64,000 nt of DNA from Sthenelais limicola (GCA_942159475.1 OW804096.1:113248194-113312193); one strand, 5' to 3'; positions 22,613-33,778 are shown, counted from the first letter of the stretch. A program made the numbers and translations. The notes: a model not told the origin generated them from the sequence alone.

Positions 22613-24478
22613 TTAATGATTTCTCTCCTCAGGAAGTCTGTAAGGCAGTCCCAAGTGTTGAAAAACGGACTCTTCTGTGGGTGTGGGAAGAGGTGTTCCT
22701 TTATTGATTTTCTCTCCCCTACTTCTCACAACACCAACATTCAATGAATGTTCTGAGAGTGACATGTTCATTTTGCCGGCTAAATGTCGCATTGAACGAT
22801 TGAAATGTGCACTACCAGTGAAATACATCAGTGCACATGCATATTCATTATAAGGAACTACGATGATATCAAGGCGACGATGTTTCGTATTTTCTCCAGG
22901 GAGTTTACAAACACCGAGGTACTTTTTCTGAGTGCTGTCGTCTTCTTGCTTCACAAGGTCATCAGTAATGAATCCAGTCTCATGCAATGCGTCAAGAAGC
23001 TTACTGAATATTCCGACATGAGATTTACCATCAGGGTGAGTGACCAATACATCGACGTCGCCACAAGTTGCTTTTCCGCGGCGGTATGATCCACAGGCTT
23101 GACAAATCAAGCCAGCGTTTAATTTTAAAGCAGATTTTCTTACAGTAGCTTCTATCTCCGTGGCCTCAATCCTTGGTATCCGATCAAGGAGTTCATCGTA
23201 ATAATTCAGACCTATTTTTTGTTGTTTGTTTAATACAGCTTTTGTACGAATGTCATCTAGGGTCCTGAACCCAAGGGAAACCCACTGCCTAGCTGTGGCA
23301 GCACCAGCCCCCCAGATATTGGTAAATAAATTGATGGCTTGGATTTCAGAGGAAGAAGACACCTCTTCTAGCTTTCGAAGCTCGCCACTTTCAATTATCT
23401 CCCAAACTTTATTGGCAAGTTTTGAACCAATCCCCGATAAGGCTTTTGCTTGTTCAAATGTAGTTATTTTCTTAGGGTGTCGCTTTAGAGCAGCTATTGC
23501 TTTTGAGTAACCAAGAGCCCTCCACTTATCGTTGGTGTTTTCATAGATTTTAGCTAGGGCCTCCAGTTTGTCTGTGACGTCTTTGTTGTAGTTGACCTGC
23601 ACCTGACTTGATGCTTTTGCACATGCCCAAGATCCTTTAGGAAGAGGTCTTTTGGGAGCAAAAGTTTCAGCACTAGGTTCAATGAACTGAGACGGTTTCC
23701 CATCATCTTCACTGGAACTGTAATCGCTATCTACCACATTGTCATTGCTCTTGTCATCGTGCTTATTTGATCTACTTGAAAAATGGTAGGAACAGCTGGG
23801 TCCAAGTAGTTGTGATCCCTCAGTGGCAGTGGCAGTGGAAGTGGCAGTGGCCTTCGTCACATCAGATTTGGCCTCTGATGATTTGGTAGGATCGCTCGAG
23901 ACGTCGTCCTTGGATATAATTAATAATGGCGGATCGACAAGATATGACTGGATATCAAAGTAACGCTTTTCTTTCAGACAAGCGGTGAGCCACGAACATT
24001 TAACGACTTTGAATGATGAAAACAACTGAGTTGAATCAGGTATGTCTAGTATCCTACATAGACGGTCAGCTTGCATCTTATCATCGACAACTAGGTGGGT
24101 AAAAGATATATTGTCTGAATATGTCTCAGTCACATTGCCACCATTGGTTCGAATCTGTTTCTTGAAGAGATTGGTTCTGGCTTTCCCAATACCCGATTCC
24201 AATATGAGGATGTCATCTCCTTCAAATATACCATGTTTTGGGGGGCGTTGAAGCTCTCCAGCATGACCAGGATACGGATCGGCTTTGTTTCTATCCTGAA
24301 ATTGGTGTTCGGCTTTGTTTTCAATGACACCCACTGCCACAGGCTCGCTACTAGTAGTGGTACTACTGTTGTTAGTAGCTTTAGTTCTTGGTTCTACTTT
24401 TTGACTGGTATCCTCATCTACAGCTCTTTTCTTCTTCCTGAGAGGGGAGGAAGTAATTTGGCGACATTCTGATGCCAT
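22613..24478 (-). CDS. POLL: DNA polymerase lambda (single exon)
   Basis: A family X DNA polymerase for gap filling in base excision repair and non-homologous end joining in the nucleus. The 621-residue product has a basic N-terminus (LRKKKR, likely nuclear signal), a BRCT domain at about 84-185, a Ser/Thr-rich and acidic linker to about 275, the 8-kDa dRP lyase domain from about 300 ([12 protein letters not shown], with Lys357 at the position of the lyase nucleophile), and the polymerase domain. Catalytic aspartates are seen as CGDVDV (Asp474, Asp476) and RRLDII (Asp537), with the YFTGS sugar-selection motif at 552-556. The ending [13 protein letters not shown] is very close to the vertebrate enzyme. 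Length is slightly above human (575). The ATG at 24476-24478 starts an uninterrupted frame, unlike the multi-exon vertebrate gene, so lineage-specific intron loss or retroposition is likely. The reading frame is intact. Confidence 0.95.
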   Translation of the reverse strand: MASECRQITSSPLRKKKRAVDEDTSQKVEPRTKATNNSSTTTSSEPVAVGVIENKAEHQFQDRNKADPYPGHAGELQRPPKHGIFEGDDILILESGIGKARTNLFKKQIRTNGGNVTETYSDNISFTHLVVDDKMQADRLCRILDIPDSTQLFSSFKVVKCSWLTACLKEKRYFDIQSYLVDPPLLIISKDDVSSDPTKSSEAKSDVTKATATSTATATEGSQLLGPSCSYHFSSRSNKHDDKSNDNVVDSDYSSSEDDGKPSQFIEPSAETFAPKRPLPKGSWACAKASSQVQVNYNKDVTDKLEALAKIYENTNDKWRALGYSKAIAALKRHPKKITTFEQAKALSGIGSKLANKVWEIIESGELRKLEEVSSSSEIQAINLFTNIWGAGAATARQWVSLGFRTLDDIRTKAVLNKQQKIGLNYYDELLDRIPRIEATEIEATVRKSALKLNAGLICQACGSYRRGKATCGDVDVLVTHPDGKSHVGIFSKLLDALHETGFITDDLVKQEDDSTQKKYLGVCKLPGENTKHRRLDIIVVPYNEYACALMYFTGSAHFNRSMRHLAGKMNMSLSEHSLNVGVVRSRGEKINKGTPLPTPTEESVFQHLGLPYRLPEERNH

Positions 24479-24983
24479 GGTTTTTTAAAGTTATCAACCA
24501 TATATAGAGGACACACCACTGTTCCTCCAATACTGGAATTATGTGCCTAGGCCTGTGGACCTGTAAAAATGACAAAACTGACTTTAGTTCTCTACCCGAT
24601 AACACGGAAATAGTATCGACAATACTTACATGGGGGCAGCACTTGATAATAACAGACAGCGGAAGTGAAACACACGGAATAAACATTACAGTTGAGTTGA
24701 ATTTCTCGTTCGACTCAGGAGGTACCGAATGTCAATGAATAACAACAAATGATGGTAAGTATATTCGGTGAGCTTTGTACTATCACATTCTTTATGAAAC
24801 TTTTAGTAGGGCTGATAACCGACTATAATATTTGCGTTTGTTTCATTGTTCTGGAACTAAGAGTCTAAGTGACGACAGTAGACAGTGCCGTGAGTCAGTA
24901 TTATTATAGTTCTACGGTTCACATCGTGTGACTGTTGTTGAAAGACCCAGTGAAGGCCCAGACCGAGGACGAGGTGGATTAAT

Positions 24984-25011
24984 CTAAAGATCGCTGCGCA
25001 GCGATCTTTAG
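24984..25011. repeat. Perfect 28-bp palindrome
   Basis: CTAAAGATCGCTGCGCAGCG... reads the same on both strands over 24984-25011. It lies about 500 bp upstream of the polymerase start codon and 400 bp before the gypsy element. Its role is unknown. Confidence 0.85.
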
Positions 25012-25410
25012 TTTAGATCTTATGATTGGCGGTGATTTAGGCATAGTGAGATATCAATAGCTGTATTAGCATTGTGGATCGACGGCAGGCCTTTGACTTT
25101 GTAGAGTAATCTCTGAAGTAGGGGTATTCCCTATACTATAGTTCATTATGTTGTCCACGTGAGCTTGTACCGTATTACTATTAGTAGAATATAATATGTA
25201 ATGGGGTAGCCTCCTCAGGGTGCTCCGTATCAATTGAGGGGTTATTCAGTATGGTATTCAAGAAGTGTTCAACTATATAAGAGTGGCTTGCCCTGGCTCC
25301 TTCAGAGTCCATATTATAATATAGACTATGGCATACTCTATGGTATAGCACTATTGCAGGTATGAGAGTAACTCAAGTAAGCACAACACGACACAAGGAG
25401 CTCAGCCTCA

Positions 25411-25415
25411 GTTAC
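25411..25415. repeat. Target site duplication GTTAC (left)
   Basis: GTTAC directly before the 5' LTR is repeated directly after the 3' LTR at 29794-29798. A 5-bp duplication is typical of gypsy integrases. Confidence 0.9.
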
Positions 25416-25534
25416 TGTCTCAGATACTAGGTGCCGCCACCTAGGGTCTGCAACCTCCAGCCCCCTGGTGGAGAAGAACAGAATAAAGAGTTGCTCTTAA
25501 GATCTTGTTGGAGTCAGTTCATCTTAACATCACA
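25416..25534 (+). repeat. 5' LTR (119 bp)
   Basis: Starts TGTCTCAG and ends ACATCACA. It contains AATAAA at 25482-25487 and two CTCF-like motifs read on the minus strand (25435-25447 and 25459-25471). Identical to the 3' LTR. Confidence 0.93.
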
Positions 25535-25552
25535 TGGTACCAGAAGTGAAAG
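25535..25552 (+). promoter_or_regulatory. Primer-binding site
   Basis: TGGTACCAGAAGTGAAAG starts directly after the LTR. The TGGTACCAG stretch complements a tRNA 3' end of the form ...CTGGTACCA; from memory a leucine tRNA is a fair candidate, with mismatches further in. Confidence 0.7.
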
Positions 25553-25570
25553 AATCACGTAAAAGACGAC

Positions 25571-28500
25571 ATGGAAAGGCAAATAACGCCTCCAGAACGG
25601 TTACAATTGAAGGATGGTAACATCGCTGAGAAATGGAGGAAGTTTAAGGCCCAGATGGGCTGGTACCTCCAGGCGGTGGGGGTGGACCAAGCGACGGAGG
25701 GACCACGAGCTGTGGCCATTTTGCTGTCCGTTGCGGGCCCGGAGGCTCAAGACACCTACACCACTTTCAGATGGAGGCCTCCGGTAGGCCAAGGGAACAA
25801 CCTCGTGCCAGGGGAAGACCAACATGACTATCCGACAGTAATTGGCAAATTCGATGCATTCTGTGAGCCAAGACAGAACTTGTGTTATGAGAGATTTGCT
25901 TTTCACTCCAGAGCACAGGAGGAAGGTGAGCGCTTTGATAGATTCCTAACGGACCTCAGGATCAAGATAGCCACATGTGGCTACGGGGAGCTCACAGACT
26001 CCATCCTCAGGGACCGCATAACGATGGGGATACGGGACAGAAAAACCACTGAGAAATTGCTTAGGGACCCTGCGTTAACATTGGAGAGGTCGATTGAGAT
26101 CTGCAGGGCAACAGAAACTGCAGGAATCCAGATGAGAAAAATAATGCCAGTGGAAAACGAGGTGATCGGGGCAGTGAAGGTGCAAGCGGGAGCGCGTGGT
26201 GAAGCCATACCACGTGCGCCTGAGGCACGCCAGGAGAGCCGAAAGGGCCAAGCTCAGAAGAAGTACGATTGTAAACGCTGCGGCACAAGACATGTGTGGA
26301 AAAACTGCCCAGCTTTCAAAGTAACATGCAAAAAATGCGGTAAAAGGGGGCATTACACGGAACTATGCTTTCAAAAGGTGAACTATGTAAGAGAGGATCA
26401 AAGTGACAGTCAGGACAGTGATGATGCTAGCCAAGGGTTCTTTGTGAACATGATTAAAGTGAGTGAAGTAAAGCTCACACGAGGCAGCTACTGGACGGAG
26501 TGGTTAACTGTGGCTAATATCACCATTCCTTTCAAACTTGACACGGGAGCAGGAGTCAATATACTAAGTCACCAGGATTATCAGGCAATGCAACCCAGAC
26601 CAAAGATCAGGGCAGTTAACGTGAAACTGACAGACTATAACAACCAACGGATTGCAGTGATAGGGGCCTGCACAGTGAGGATCAACGTGCGGGGCCGGAG
26701 CTACATGCTCCCGTTCGTTGTGGCAGAGAAAGGGCTGACACTACTCGGTGGGGATGACAGTGAGCGACTAGGCCTTGTGAAAAGAGTAAGAGTCGTGCAA
26801 GACAAGAACAAAAACAAGGAGAGAGTGAGTAACAAACTTTCAAAGTTACCTGTTGAATATCAGATTAAAATTAAGGAGGGTGCGAGTCCAGTAATAAGGC
26901 CGGCCCGGAGGGTCCCGCTAGCTATGCAGGAGCCGTTGAAGGTAGAGCTGGCTAGGATGACGGATCTAGGGGTAATAGAGAGGCAGACAGAGCCCACACA
27001 GTGGGTTAGTGAAATAGTATGTGTAAAGAAACCATCGGGAGAAATAAGAGTATGCCTCGACCCTAATGACTTGAACAAAGTAGTGTTAAGACAGCATCAC
27101 CAACTGCCTACTAAAGAAGACATATTCTCGCAATTAAATGGCTCTCTCTATTTTTCCAAACTAGACCTGTCGTCAGCGTTCTGGCAGATGCCACTCGCTG
27201 AGTCCTCCAGGGATTTAACCACCTTCAACACGCCCTTTGGCCGCTACCGTTTTAACAGAATGCCATACGGATTGGCCAGCGCACCAGAAGTCTTCCACGC
27301 CACGATGGAAGGAATCTTCAGTGAGATACAAGGGTGTAGAGTCTACATTGATGATATATTAGTGTGGGGAAGAACAGCACAAGAACATGATCAACGCCTG
27401 GAGCTAGTCAAAGCAAAGATAGAGAAAAATGGACTTGAAATGAACTGGAAAAAGTGTGAGTTGAAGAAAACCAGCATAGAATTTCTAGGTGAGAGATTAA
27501 GTAAAGATGGGATACAGCCATCGAATGAAAAAGTACAGGCCATAAGTGATTTTAAAACCCCTTCCACTAGAGAAGAGGTTCAAAGGGTATTAGGAATGAT
27601 AAATTATGTAGGCCGTTTCATTCCCCAACTAGCAAGTAAATGTGAAAACATCAGAAAATTGTTATCAACTAAATGTGTATTCCAATGGGGTCCGGAGCAT
27701 GAAGCAGAATGGGTAGAGATCAAGAAGGCATTGTCATCGAAACCTGTGTTGGCTTATTTTGACCCAGAGAAAGAGACCAAGATTCAAAGTGATGCTAGTA
27801 AAAATGGTCTTGGGGCTGTACTGCTCCAGAGAAAAGATGGAGATTGGCAACCTGTGGCGTACGCTTCCCGTAGCATGACTGGGGCAGAAACACGCTATGC
27901 CCAAATAGAGAAAGAGTGTTTGTCTTTAATTTTTGCATGCAACCGTTTCCATCACTATGTATATGGACGCCAGATTGTGTTAGAAACTGATCATAAGCCG
28001 TTAATACCGCTGGCAGGCAAACCACTAAATGATCTAACGCCACGCCTTCAGCGGATGATGATTAAATTACAACGATATGAGTATACAGTTCAGTGGCTGG
28101 CAGGGAAGTATTTATATGTAGCAGATGCGTTATCAAGATCCAATACGGGTGAGAATGTAACAAGCCAATTAGGTGGAGTAATAGAAGATCTAGATGTATA
28201 TGCCCAGGTCAATATGATTTATCAATCAATCCCTATGTCTAAAAGAAAGATAGAAGAGATCATTGAAGAAACCGATAAAGACCCGGGTTTAATCCAATTG
28301 AAGAACTGTATTCTGGATGGGTGGAGAAATGGAAGATGCCCGGCGTATCAGAGTTTTAAGGAAGAATTAGCGGTTGTCAATGGGCTGATTCTGAGAGGTC
28401 AGAGGGTAGTTATACCAGTCAAACTCAGAAAAAGTATTTTAAAGGTAGTGCATGAAGGTCATTTAGGTCTTGAAAAACAGCGAAGAGTCGCCAGACAATA

Positions 28501-29566
28501 TGTATATTGGCCTGGTATCAATGACGATATTGAAGAAATGACACAAAATTGTGAGGCATGTGTGAAGTATAGGCCATGCCAGGTGAAGGAACCACACTAT
28601 GTGGATGAAGAGAAGAGACATGTAGGACCATGGGAAATGGTAGGGAGCGATCTTTTTTACTGGAAAGGGACTACTTATTTACTGGTGGTAGATTATTATT
28701 CGAACTTCCCAGAGATTATTTCCATGTCTAATACAAATGCAGACTCAATCATTACTGGACTGAAGGGTATTTTCTCAAGGTTTGGCATCCCAAAGGTATT
28801 GGTCACGGATAATGGTCCGCCGTATAGCTCTCATGATTTTAAAAATTTGGCAGATTGCTGGGGATTTCATCATAAAACCAGCAGCCCAAGGTACCCACAG
28901 GCGAATGGCAAAAGTGAGCGTGCGGTGGGCATTGTAAAATCTCTTTTGAACAAATCAAAGACGGCGGGCCAGGATCCGTACTTAGCATTATTGTGCTACA
29001 GGTCAGCGCCCAGAGACTCTGGACTTAGCCCAGCCGAAATGCTAATGGGGCGTAGGGTAAGAAACAAACTAGGTTATTTGGAGATTAAAGCTAGTGACCG
29101 AAGTGACAGTCAAATCAGTCGAAATGGGTTTTATGATCAGAAAAAGCTGGACCAGTATAATAGGTCAGCAAGGGCCCTGGTAGAACTTAAGCCTGGTGAT
29201 CAGGTGAGGGTAAAAAATGACAAACGTGAATGGGAATATCAGGCCACGGTGAGCGAAGAAGTAGCACCAAGGTCATACGAAGTAGAGTGTAACAACGGAA
29301 GGAAATATAGGAGAAACCGAAGGGATCTTCTAAAAGTATCAGATAAAGTAAATGGGAAGAATGAAGCGTGGGAAATACCAGCAAATCAGGTAGTAATGCC
29401 CAGGTACTCCAATGATCAGTGTGAGCTCAACACACGTCCAGTAGGACCAGTAGATAAAGCAACAGAAGAAATTGTAGAAAGTAAACCTAAGGAGACTCAG
29501 GTATGTGATAGGAGAGTCTCAACCAGAGCCAGGTATAAACCGCGTAGATTAATTGAAGAAGTTTAA
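25571..29566 (+). CDS. Gag-Pol polyprotein of gypsy element (1331 aa, intact)
   Basis: One frame encodes the full replication machinery. Gag occupies residues 1 to about 290, with two zinc knuckles: CX2CX3HX4C at about 234-246 (one residue short of the canonical spacing) and CX2CX4HX4C at 253-266. The aspartic protease has DTGAG at 324-328. Reverse transcriptase spans about 435-650, with KLDLSSAF and YIDD at 592-595. RNase H has QSDAS near 739-743 and ETDHKPL near 805. Integrase shows a HEGHLG...C-x2-C zinc-binding region (about 961-997) and the catalytic triad Asp1027, Asp1080 and Glu1116 with 35-residue D-E spacing, then a basic C-terminal tail. The ATG at 25571 follows the primer-binding site by about 20 bases. 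Gag and Pol share one frame with no stop or shift between them, so relative expression must be set by processing. No envelope protein is encoded. Confidence 0.95.
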   Translation: MERQITPPERLQLKDGNIAEKWRKFKAQMGWYLQAVGVDQATEGPRAVAILLSVAGPEAQDTYTTFRWRPPVGQGNNLVPGEDQHDYPTVIGKFDAFCEPRQNLCYERFAFHSRAQEEGERFDRFLTDLRIKIATCGYGELTDSILRDRITMGIRDRKTTEKLLRDPALTLERSIEICRATETAGIQMRKIMPVENEVIGAVKVQAGARGEAIPRAPEARQESRKGQAQKKYDCKRCGTRHVWKNCPAFKVTCKKCGKRGHYTELCFQKVNYVREDQSDSQDSDDASQGFFVNMIKVSEVKLTRGSYWTEWLTVANITIPFKLDTGAGVNILSHQDYQAMQPRPKIRAVNVKLTDYNNQRIAVIGACTVRINVRGRSYMLPFVVAEKGLTLLGGDDSERLGLVKRVRVVQDKNKNKERVSNKLSKLPVEYQIKIKEGASPVIRPARRVPLAMQEPLKVELARMTDLGVIERQTEPTQWVSEIVCVKKPSGEIRVCLDPNDLNKVVLRQHHQLPTKEDIFSQLNGSLYFSKLDLSSAFWQMPLAESSRDLTTFNTPFGRYRFNRMPYGLASAPEVFHATMEGIFSEIQGCRVYIDDILVWGRTAQEHDQRLELVKAKIEKNGLEMNWKKCELKKTSIEFLGERLSKDGIQPSNEKVQAISDFKTPSTREEVQRVLGMINYVGRFIPQLASKCENIRKLLSTKCVFQWGPEHEAEWVEIKKALSSKPVLAYFDPEKETKIQSDASKNGLGAVLLQRKDGDWQPVAYASRSMTGAETRYAQIEKECLSLIFACNRFHHYVYGRQIVLETDHKPLIPLAGKPLNDLTPRLQRMMIKLQRYEYTVQWLAGKYLYVADALSRSNTGENVTSQLGGVIEDLDVYAQVNMIYQSIPMSKRKIEEIIEETDKDPGLIQLKNCILDGWRNGRCPAYQSFKEELAVVNGLILRGQRVVIPVKLRKSILKVVHEGHLGLEKQRRVARQYVYWPGINDDIEEMTQNCEACVKYRPCQVKEPHYVDEEKRHVGPWEMVGSDLFYWKGTTYLLVVDYYSNFPEIISMSNTNADSIITGLKGIFSRFGIPKVLVTDNGPPYSSHDFKNLADCWGFHHKTSSPRYPQANGKSERAVGIVKSLLNKSKTAGQDPYLALLCYRSAPRDSGLSPAEMLMGRRVRNKLGYLEIKASDRSDSQISRNGFYDQKKLDQYNRSARALVELKPGDQVRVKNDKREWEYQATVSEEVAPRSYEVECNNGRKYRRNRRDLLKVSDKVNGKNEAWEIPANQVVMPRYSNDQCELNTRPVGPVDKATEEIVESKPKETQVCDRRVSTRARYKPRRLIEEV

Positions 29567-29658
29567 TATTTCAATTATAGAACTACCAAGTTCGCTTCTT
29601 GTCAACTTGTTATTTTATCATCTATCTATTCTTGTATTCTTATGTTCATATGAATGTA

Positions 29659-29674
29659 TATGGAAGGAAGGAGA
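29659..29674 (+). promoter_or_regulatory. Polypurine tract
   Basis: ATGGAAGGAAGGAGA-type purine run directly before the 3' LTR, the expected plus-strand primer for reverse transcription. Confidence 0.8.
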
Positions 29675-29793
29675 TGTCTCAGATACTAGGTGCCGCCACC
29701 TAGGGTCTGCAACCTCCAGCCCCCTGGTGGAGAAGAACAGAATAAAGAGTTGCTCTTAAGATCTTGTTGGAGTCAGTTCATCTTAACATCACA
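29675..29793 (+). repeat. 3' LTR (119 bp)
   Basis: Base-for-base identical to the 5' LTR as far as I can read, followed by the duplicated target GTTAC (29794-29798). CTCF-like motifs lie at 29694-29706 and 29718-29730 (minus). Confidence 0.93.
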
Positions 29794-30029
29794 GTTACTT
29801 ACTAATTGTATTGCCAAAGGTTAACATGGGTATATAAAGGGGGAGTGTGCCACCCCCACCATTCACCTATCCCCTTTCTAACTCTTGGTGGTGGCCCATC
29901 ACTGTGCCCCTGCCTTAGTCAAAGTAACAATCTATTACGCTACTACCAACCCCTAGCTGCTACCCTCTGCCTGGTGTGAAACACTGTTACCACACTACCC
30001 TTTTACTTGATAAGCAAAAAATAATAATA

Positions 30030-30370
30030 CAAGACTAAAAAGATATCGGACCGGGCGGGTTAGTGGACTCGGACCAGGGGGTTAGTGGACTCGGACCAGT
30101 GGGTTAGTGGACTCGGACCACCAGGTTGGTGGACTCGGACCAAACCATACCATACGAAAACTAACCCTAAACCTAACCCTAAAATTGGTTGTCCTAAGTC
30201 AGTAAAGGTAGTAGTGGAGTGTCCGTAGTAAAACTGACTAATAAAAGAATTACTTTGACTATATACCTATCGTAATGTTCTGGTACCCTGGTCCGACCTG
30301 AGTAACCCCTTGATCTGACTAACCCCCTGGTCTGACTTGATCTGGGTCTGACCTGACACTGGTCCGAGCA
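30030..30370. repeat. GGACTCGGACCA minisatellite element with telomere-like block
   Basis: About four units of 'ttagtggactcggaccag' (30047-30140) precede a block with 'aaccctaaacctaaccctaaa' and 'gtcctaagtcagtaaaggtagtagt' (about 30160-30215). Then come repeats in the complementary sense ('ctggtccgacctgagtaacccc', about 30290-30365). The central block is shared with the arms of the 15.3-16.3 kb element. Confidence 0.6.
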
Positions 30371-30469
30371 AGCTTCGGTGCGAGTTCACCAGACCCCGCC
30401 GCAGCTAGGGTGTATATCATAATCAATCGGATGTCTCTCTTTGGTGTATCTTAGCCCTTGAATTACTCT

Positions 30470-30640
30470 TGTGTGAGTGAGAGCAGGAGAGGGAGCAAGA
30501 GAAAAATGACAGAGAGAGAGGGGGACGGGGGATGAGAGAGAGAGTCGGGAGATAGACATGAGACAGAGAGAGAGAGTGAGAGAGAGAGAGAAATGATAGA
30601 GATGGGAGGAGGAGAGCGGGAGATAGAGATGAGACATATG
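30470..30640. repeat. GAGA purine microsatellite
   Basis: Interrupted (GA)n/GGGAGA repeats. A G-run follows at 30846-30860. Confidence 0.85.
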
Positions 30641-30899
30641 GTTTACACGGCCGGAATTAAAACCAAAATTAAGCCGTTTATTTCCGAAATTGTTAACGAT
30701 TTTTGCCTTTAATTTTCAAATCCCCAAAAGCTGGAGAAAAACAGCTTTTTAGGGGTTCAAATCCGGAGGCCTGAGACTGGCATTTTAGGACCCCAAAAGG
30801 CCGGAGCCATTCCCAACCCATTCTTAATTTAAACAGCAAACTTCCGGGGGGGGGGGGGGATAATAAAAATAAATATATATATATATTACTCACTGTGAG

Positions 30900-33778
30900 C
30901 TCAGATATACGTTCTAAAATTCAGCGTAAGGCTTCACGGGGCTTGATTAAAGTAAAAAATAAAATAGCTATATTGGTCACGCAAAACCTTGTACTAAGGT
31001 ACATCAACCAACTTAATGAAAAGCATTATATATTGATTATACAAATATAACCACTTTATTTTATGTCTGTTTATTATGGTGGAATAAATATTCTATGTTC
31101 GCCAAACCACTCCGCATATATTCGTGTCACTCAAATATCAATCTAGAAATGTATGAATTATTAAAATCAGGGAAGGTTTAAAATATACACCTGTCCTCGA
31201 TCCCTGATGTATCTTCTATTTTTGTTCAAAGCTGACACTTTGGAAGTAAGAAAATTAAAATTGATGATACTTTTCAACTGATTAGTTTTCAAAGTGTATC
31301 GGAAAGACCTGTTCTATGGCATGCAGATACGGTACATCCCTATTTTCGTTTTAGAGATAACATTTATTAATGATAAAATAATCGGGAATATATTTTCACA
31401 CCATTTGTATCTCTCAACACATTGTCTATGCCAGATAAAAATTTAATTTAATATGAGTTTGGGCCAGATAGAAGTGTCGAAATTGTTATCCTTTGTGATT
31501 CTTGTCTTTCATGTCACAGTTTTCACATCTAAGAGCTGTCTCTCTATGCGGAGATTGAAATAGTTAACCACACACTGTAATGTCATCTTGTATAAAGAAA
31601 TCTGAGTGGACCACCTCTAATGAGAAAAATGTTTTATCAAAGCCCTGAGTTGTTCTTATGCCTTATTCCATTTAAATAACCAATGTACCTCGAGGATGAC
31701 TAGTTGATGTATTCATTCTGAGAAATCGTTTATCCTGTACCATCCTATGGCATGCACGCTCTTAGCCACAATACCCATCGACTCCTTTCTGTGTGGTATA
31801 AAGAATGCTTGCGCGAAATTTAGAACAATTTGATACTTTGATTTATTACTAGCAACGTTGAGGGGACATAGGCCAAATCAATGTTGATACCGCGAGCCAA
31901 CAAAACTAATTATGTAAATCCTCTAGTGTCTATGGCAAATGTTACTAACATATTGGACTTATGATATGGATTATGGGGCCAGCGTATATCATTCTTCTTA
32001 CTCACAGTATGAGTAATCATCTGTCTTGTTTGTTTAGGTCTTCCCGATCGCTGTTCAGCTGGCTGACACAGATATTTCGTATGTCATCAGACGTGGATGG
32101 ACTCAAAATCAATTGGAAAAGTATTTGTGAGAACCAACAACATCCACGGATGGTGGATGCTTGATTAGCTTGGATTCGGCCAAAAGGATTTAAATTAGCA
32201 AGGCTTATCTCAGATGCCAAAACCTCTAGAACCAACATAGAAAATGATATATAGCCAGTGGAAGTACTAATACCTATCCATTGATCGCCAAAGCTAAGCC
32301 GCCAACGCATTAATACTCCCTGTCCTGAACGATATATATAAAATCGATACTCCAAAATCTATTCTGATATATTTAGCCTCTGTGGTAGAGTTATCAGTAA
32401 CAGTTTATCATTATTTCCTCTGGACTATGTGTTGAGTTTATGAAACGTGATTTTTGTGCCATATCCGGATTCTTAACTGGGAAGGTTTACAATCGGGGAA
32501 TATCCTTCAGTTTAGTTTCGCGTATCTGATATTTGAGCTGTGATGGCCACAATATATGACACGGCACGATATATATATCAATTGGCATATATATGCATAT
32601 GGATGATTTCAGAAATTCTCGGTGACACCGTCGTCAAAGAAAGGGGTTTGGTCCTCGATTACCCTTAATTCTAAACAAGCCAGTTGCAATAAAACAAACT
32701 ACCAATAATAATATATCATTAGCCTTGGGATTCCCGGGAATAATCCTTCGTCTATACGGTACTTAAAAGCAGACCGATTTTAGCCGTCAGTTTATCAGGA
32801 CCACACCCTTTAGACTATCGCACTGAAAGCTCCCATATTTAGTCATCACCCTGTTTGTGCATCTGGCTGCACGCGTTGGAGAGCTGTTAGTAAATACTGG
32901 CGCATGGCGAGTATGACGTAATGTATGGTACCAGCTAAGGTCTGGGTTCCAGACTCTAATAACAGCCCCCGCCCAGCCACTTCACACTTCGGTACAGCAC
33001 AGCTGGTCTGCCATAATACACTGCATGTGCATTGGGCATGCTGGATACGATCGCCTCCACTTGAGCAGTCCTTTGTGTCCCTGCCCACCTCGAAGTTCCC
33101 ACAGAGGCCAGAGCGAACCAGTTTGCCATGAATAGTTCATGAGCTAACACCAAGCTACCGCCCCAAACAAACATACAGACTGGGATTTCCCCCAATAAAG
33201 TGCCTGGCCAGCCATTTACAAAGCATTCTTACTTGAGTCACAATATGTACCTTGCAGACTCAGTAGGACCACCTGCTTCCTGATATGCCATCTGAGAACT
33301 GTCATGGTTAGGCTTGTGTGGCATACAAATTGCACAATTAAGGCATTCCTCTCTGTCGTTGTGTCAGTGGATCGCGTACACCCTCATACACATCTTGGGA
33401 GTTGTGTCCATGTGTCACACGCATGATAATGTTATACATTGGACGTCGTTCTGTATATACTACATGCCAGGACAAGATGTGAAATGAAGACAGCATTATA
33501 ATTATACACACGTTACATCAGCTATATCCTTAGCACTATTAGCATATTTATTCATTTTTTAGCATATGTTGCGATTTATCTCGAGTACTTTGTTGTCAGA
33601 CCTCTAGCTACCTCTTATATTCTTACCAGTAGGAGGGGGGTGATTATCAGGATATCCTAGACATGTGCCTTATCACGAGGAAACTGTTTTGTTAATTTCT
33701 GTGTTGCGCCAGTGTGTCTACGACTGAATTAATTATATATACTCATCTGTAGGAATCTATATAAGGACAATCACCATC
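30900..33778. other. No confirmed gene; upstream region of the VPS9 gene
   Basis: About 2.9 kb with no supportable exon. Short open frames near 32.0-32.3 and 32.9-33.2 kb lack motifs. Close to the VPS9 start codon there is a CTATATAAGG sequence (about 33758) that could be a TATA box, and a possible acceptor (CATCTGTAG, about 33745-33753) that would allow an untranslated upstream exon. Confidence 0.4.

Larger units (their letters stand above)
25416..29793 (+). mobile_element. Complete Ty3/gypsy LTR retrotransposon (Mag/SURL-like)
   Basis: Full-length 4378-bp element with 119-bp LTRs at both ends that are identical by eye, TG...CA termini, a 5-bp target duplication (GTTAC), a primer-binding site, a polypurine tract and one uninterrupted gag-pol frame. 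No env-like frame is present. Very short LTRs, a single gag-pol frame, the DTGAG protease and a HEGHLG integrase zinc finger fit the Mag/SURL lineage; this is an inference from motif style. Identical LTRs indicate a recent insertion, and nothing visible would prevent activity. Confidence 0.93.

Noticed and set aside
26061..26353. Leu/Ser-rich frames opposite the gypsy gag-pol
   Set aside because: Antisense shadows of an intact coding sequence.
31961..32355. Candidate exon after a TTTGTTTAG acceptor near 32037
   Set aside because: Three frames are possible, the best ends within about 30 codons, and no domain was recognised.
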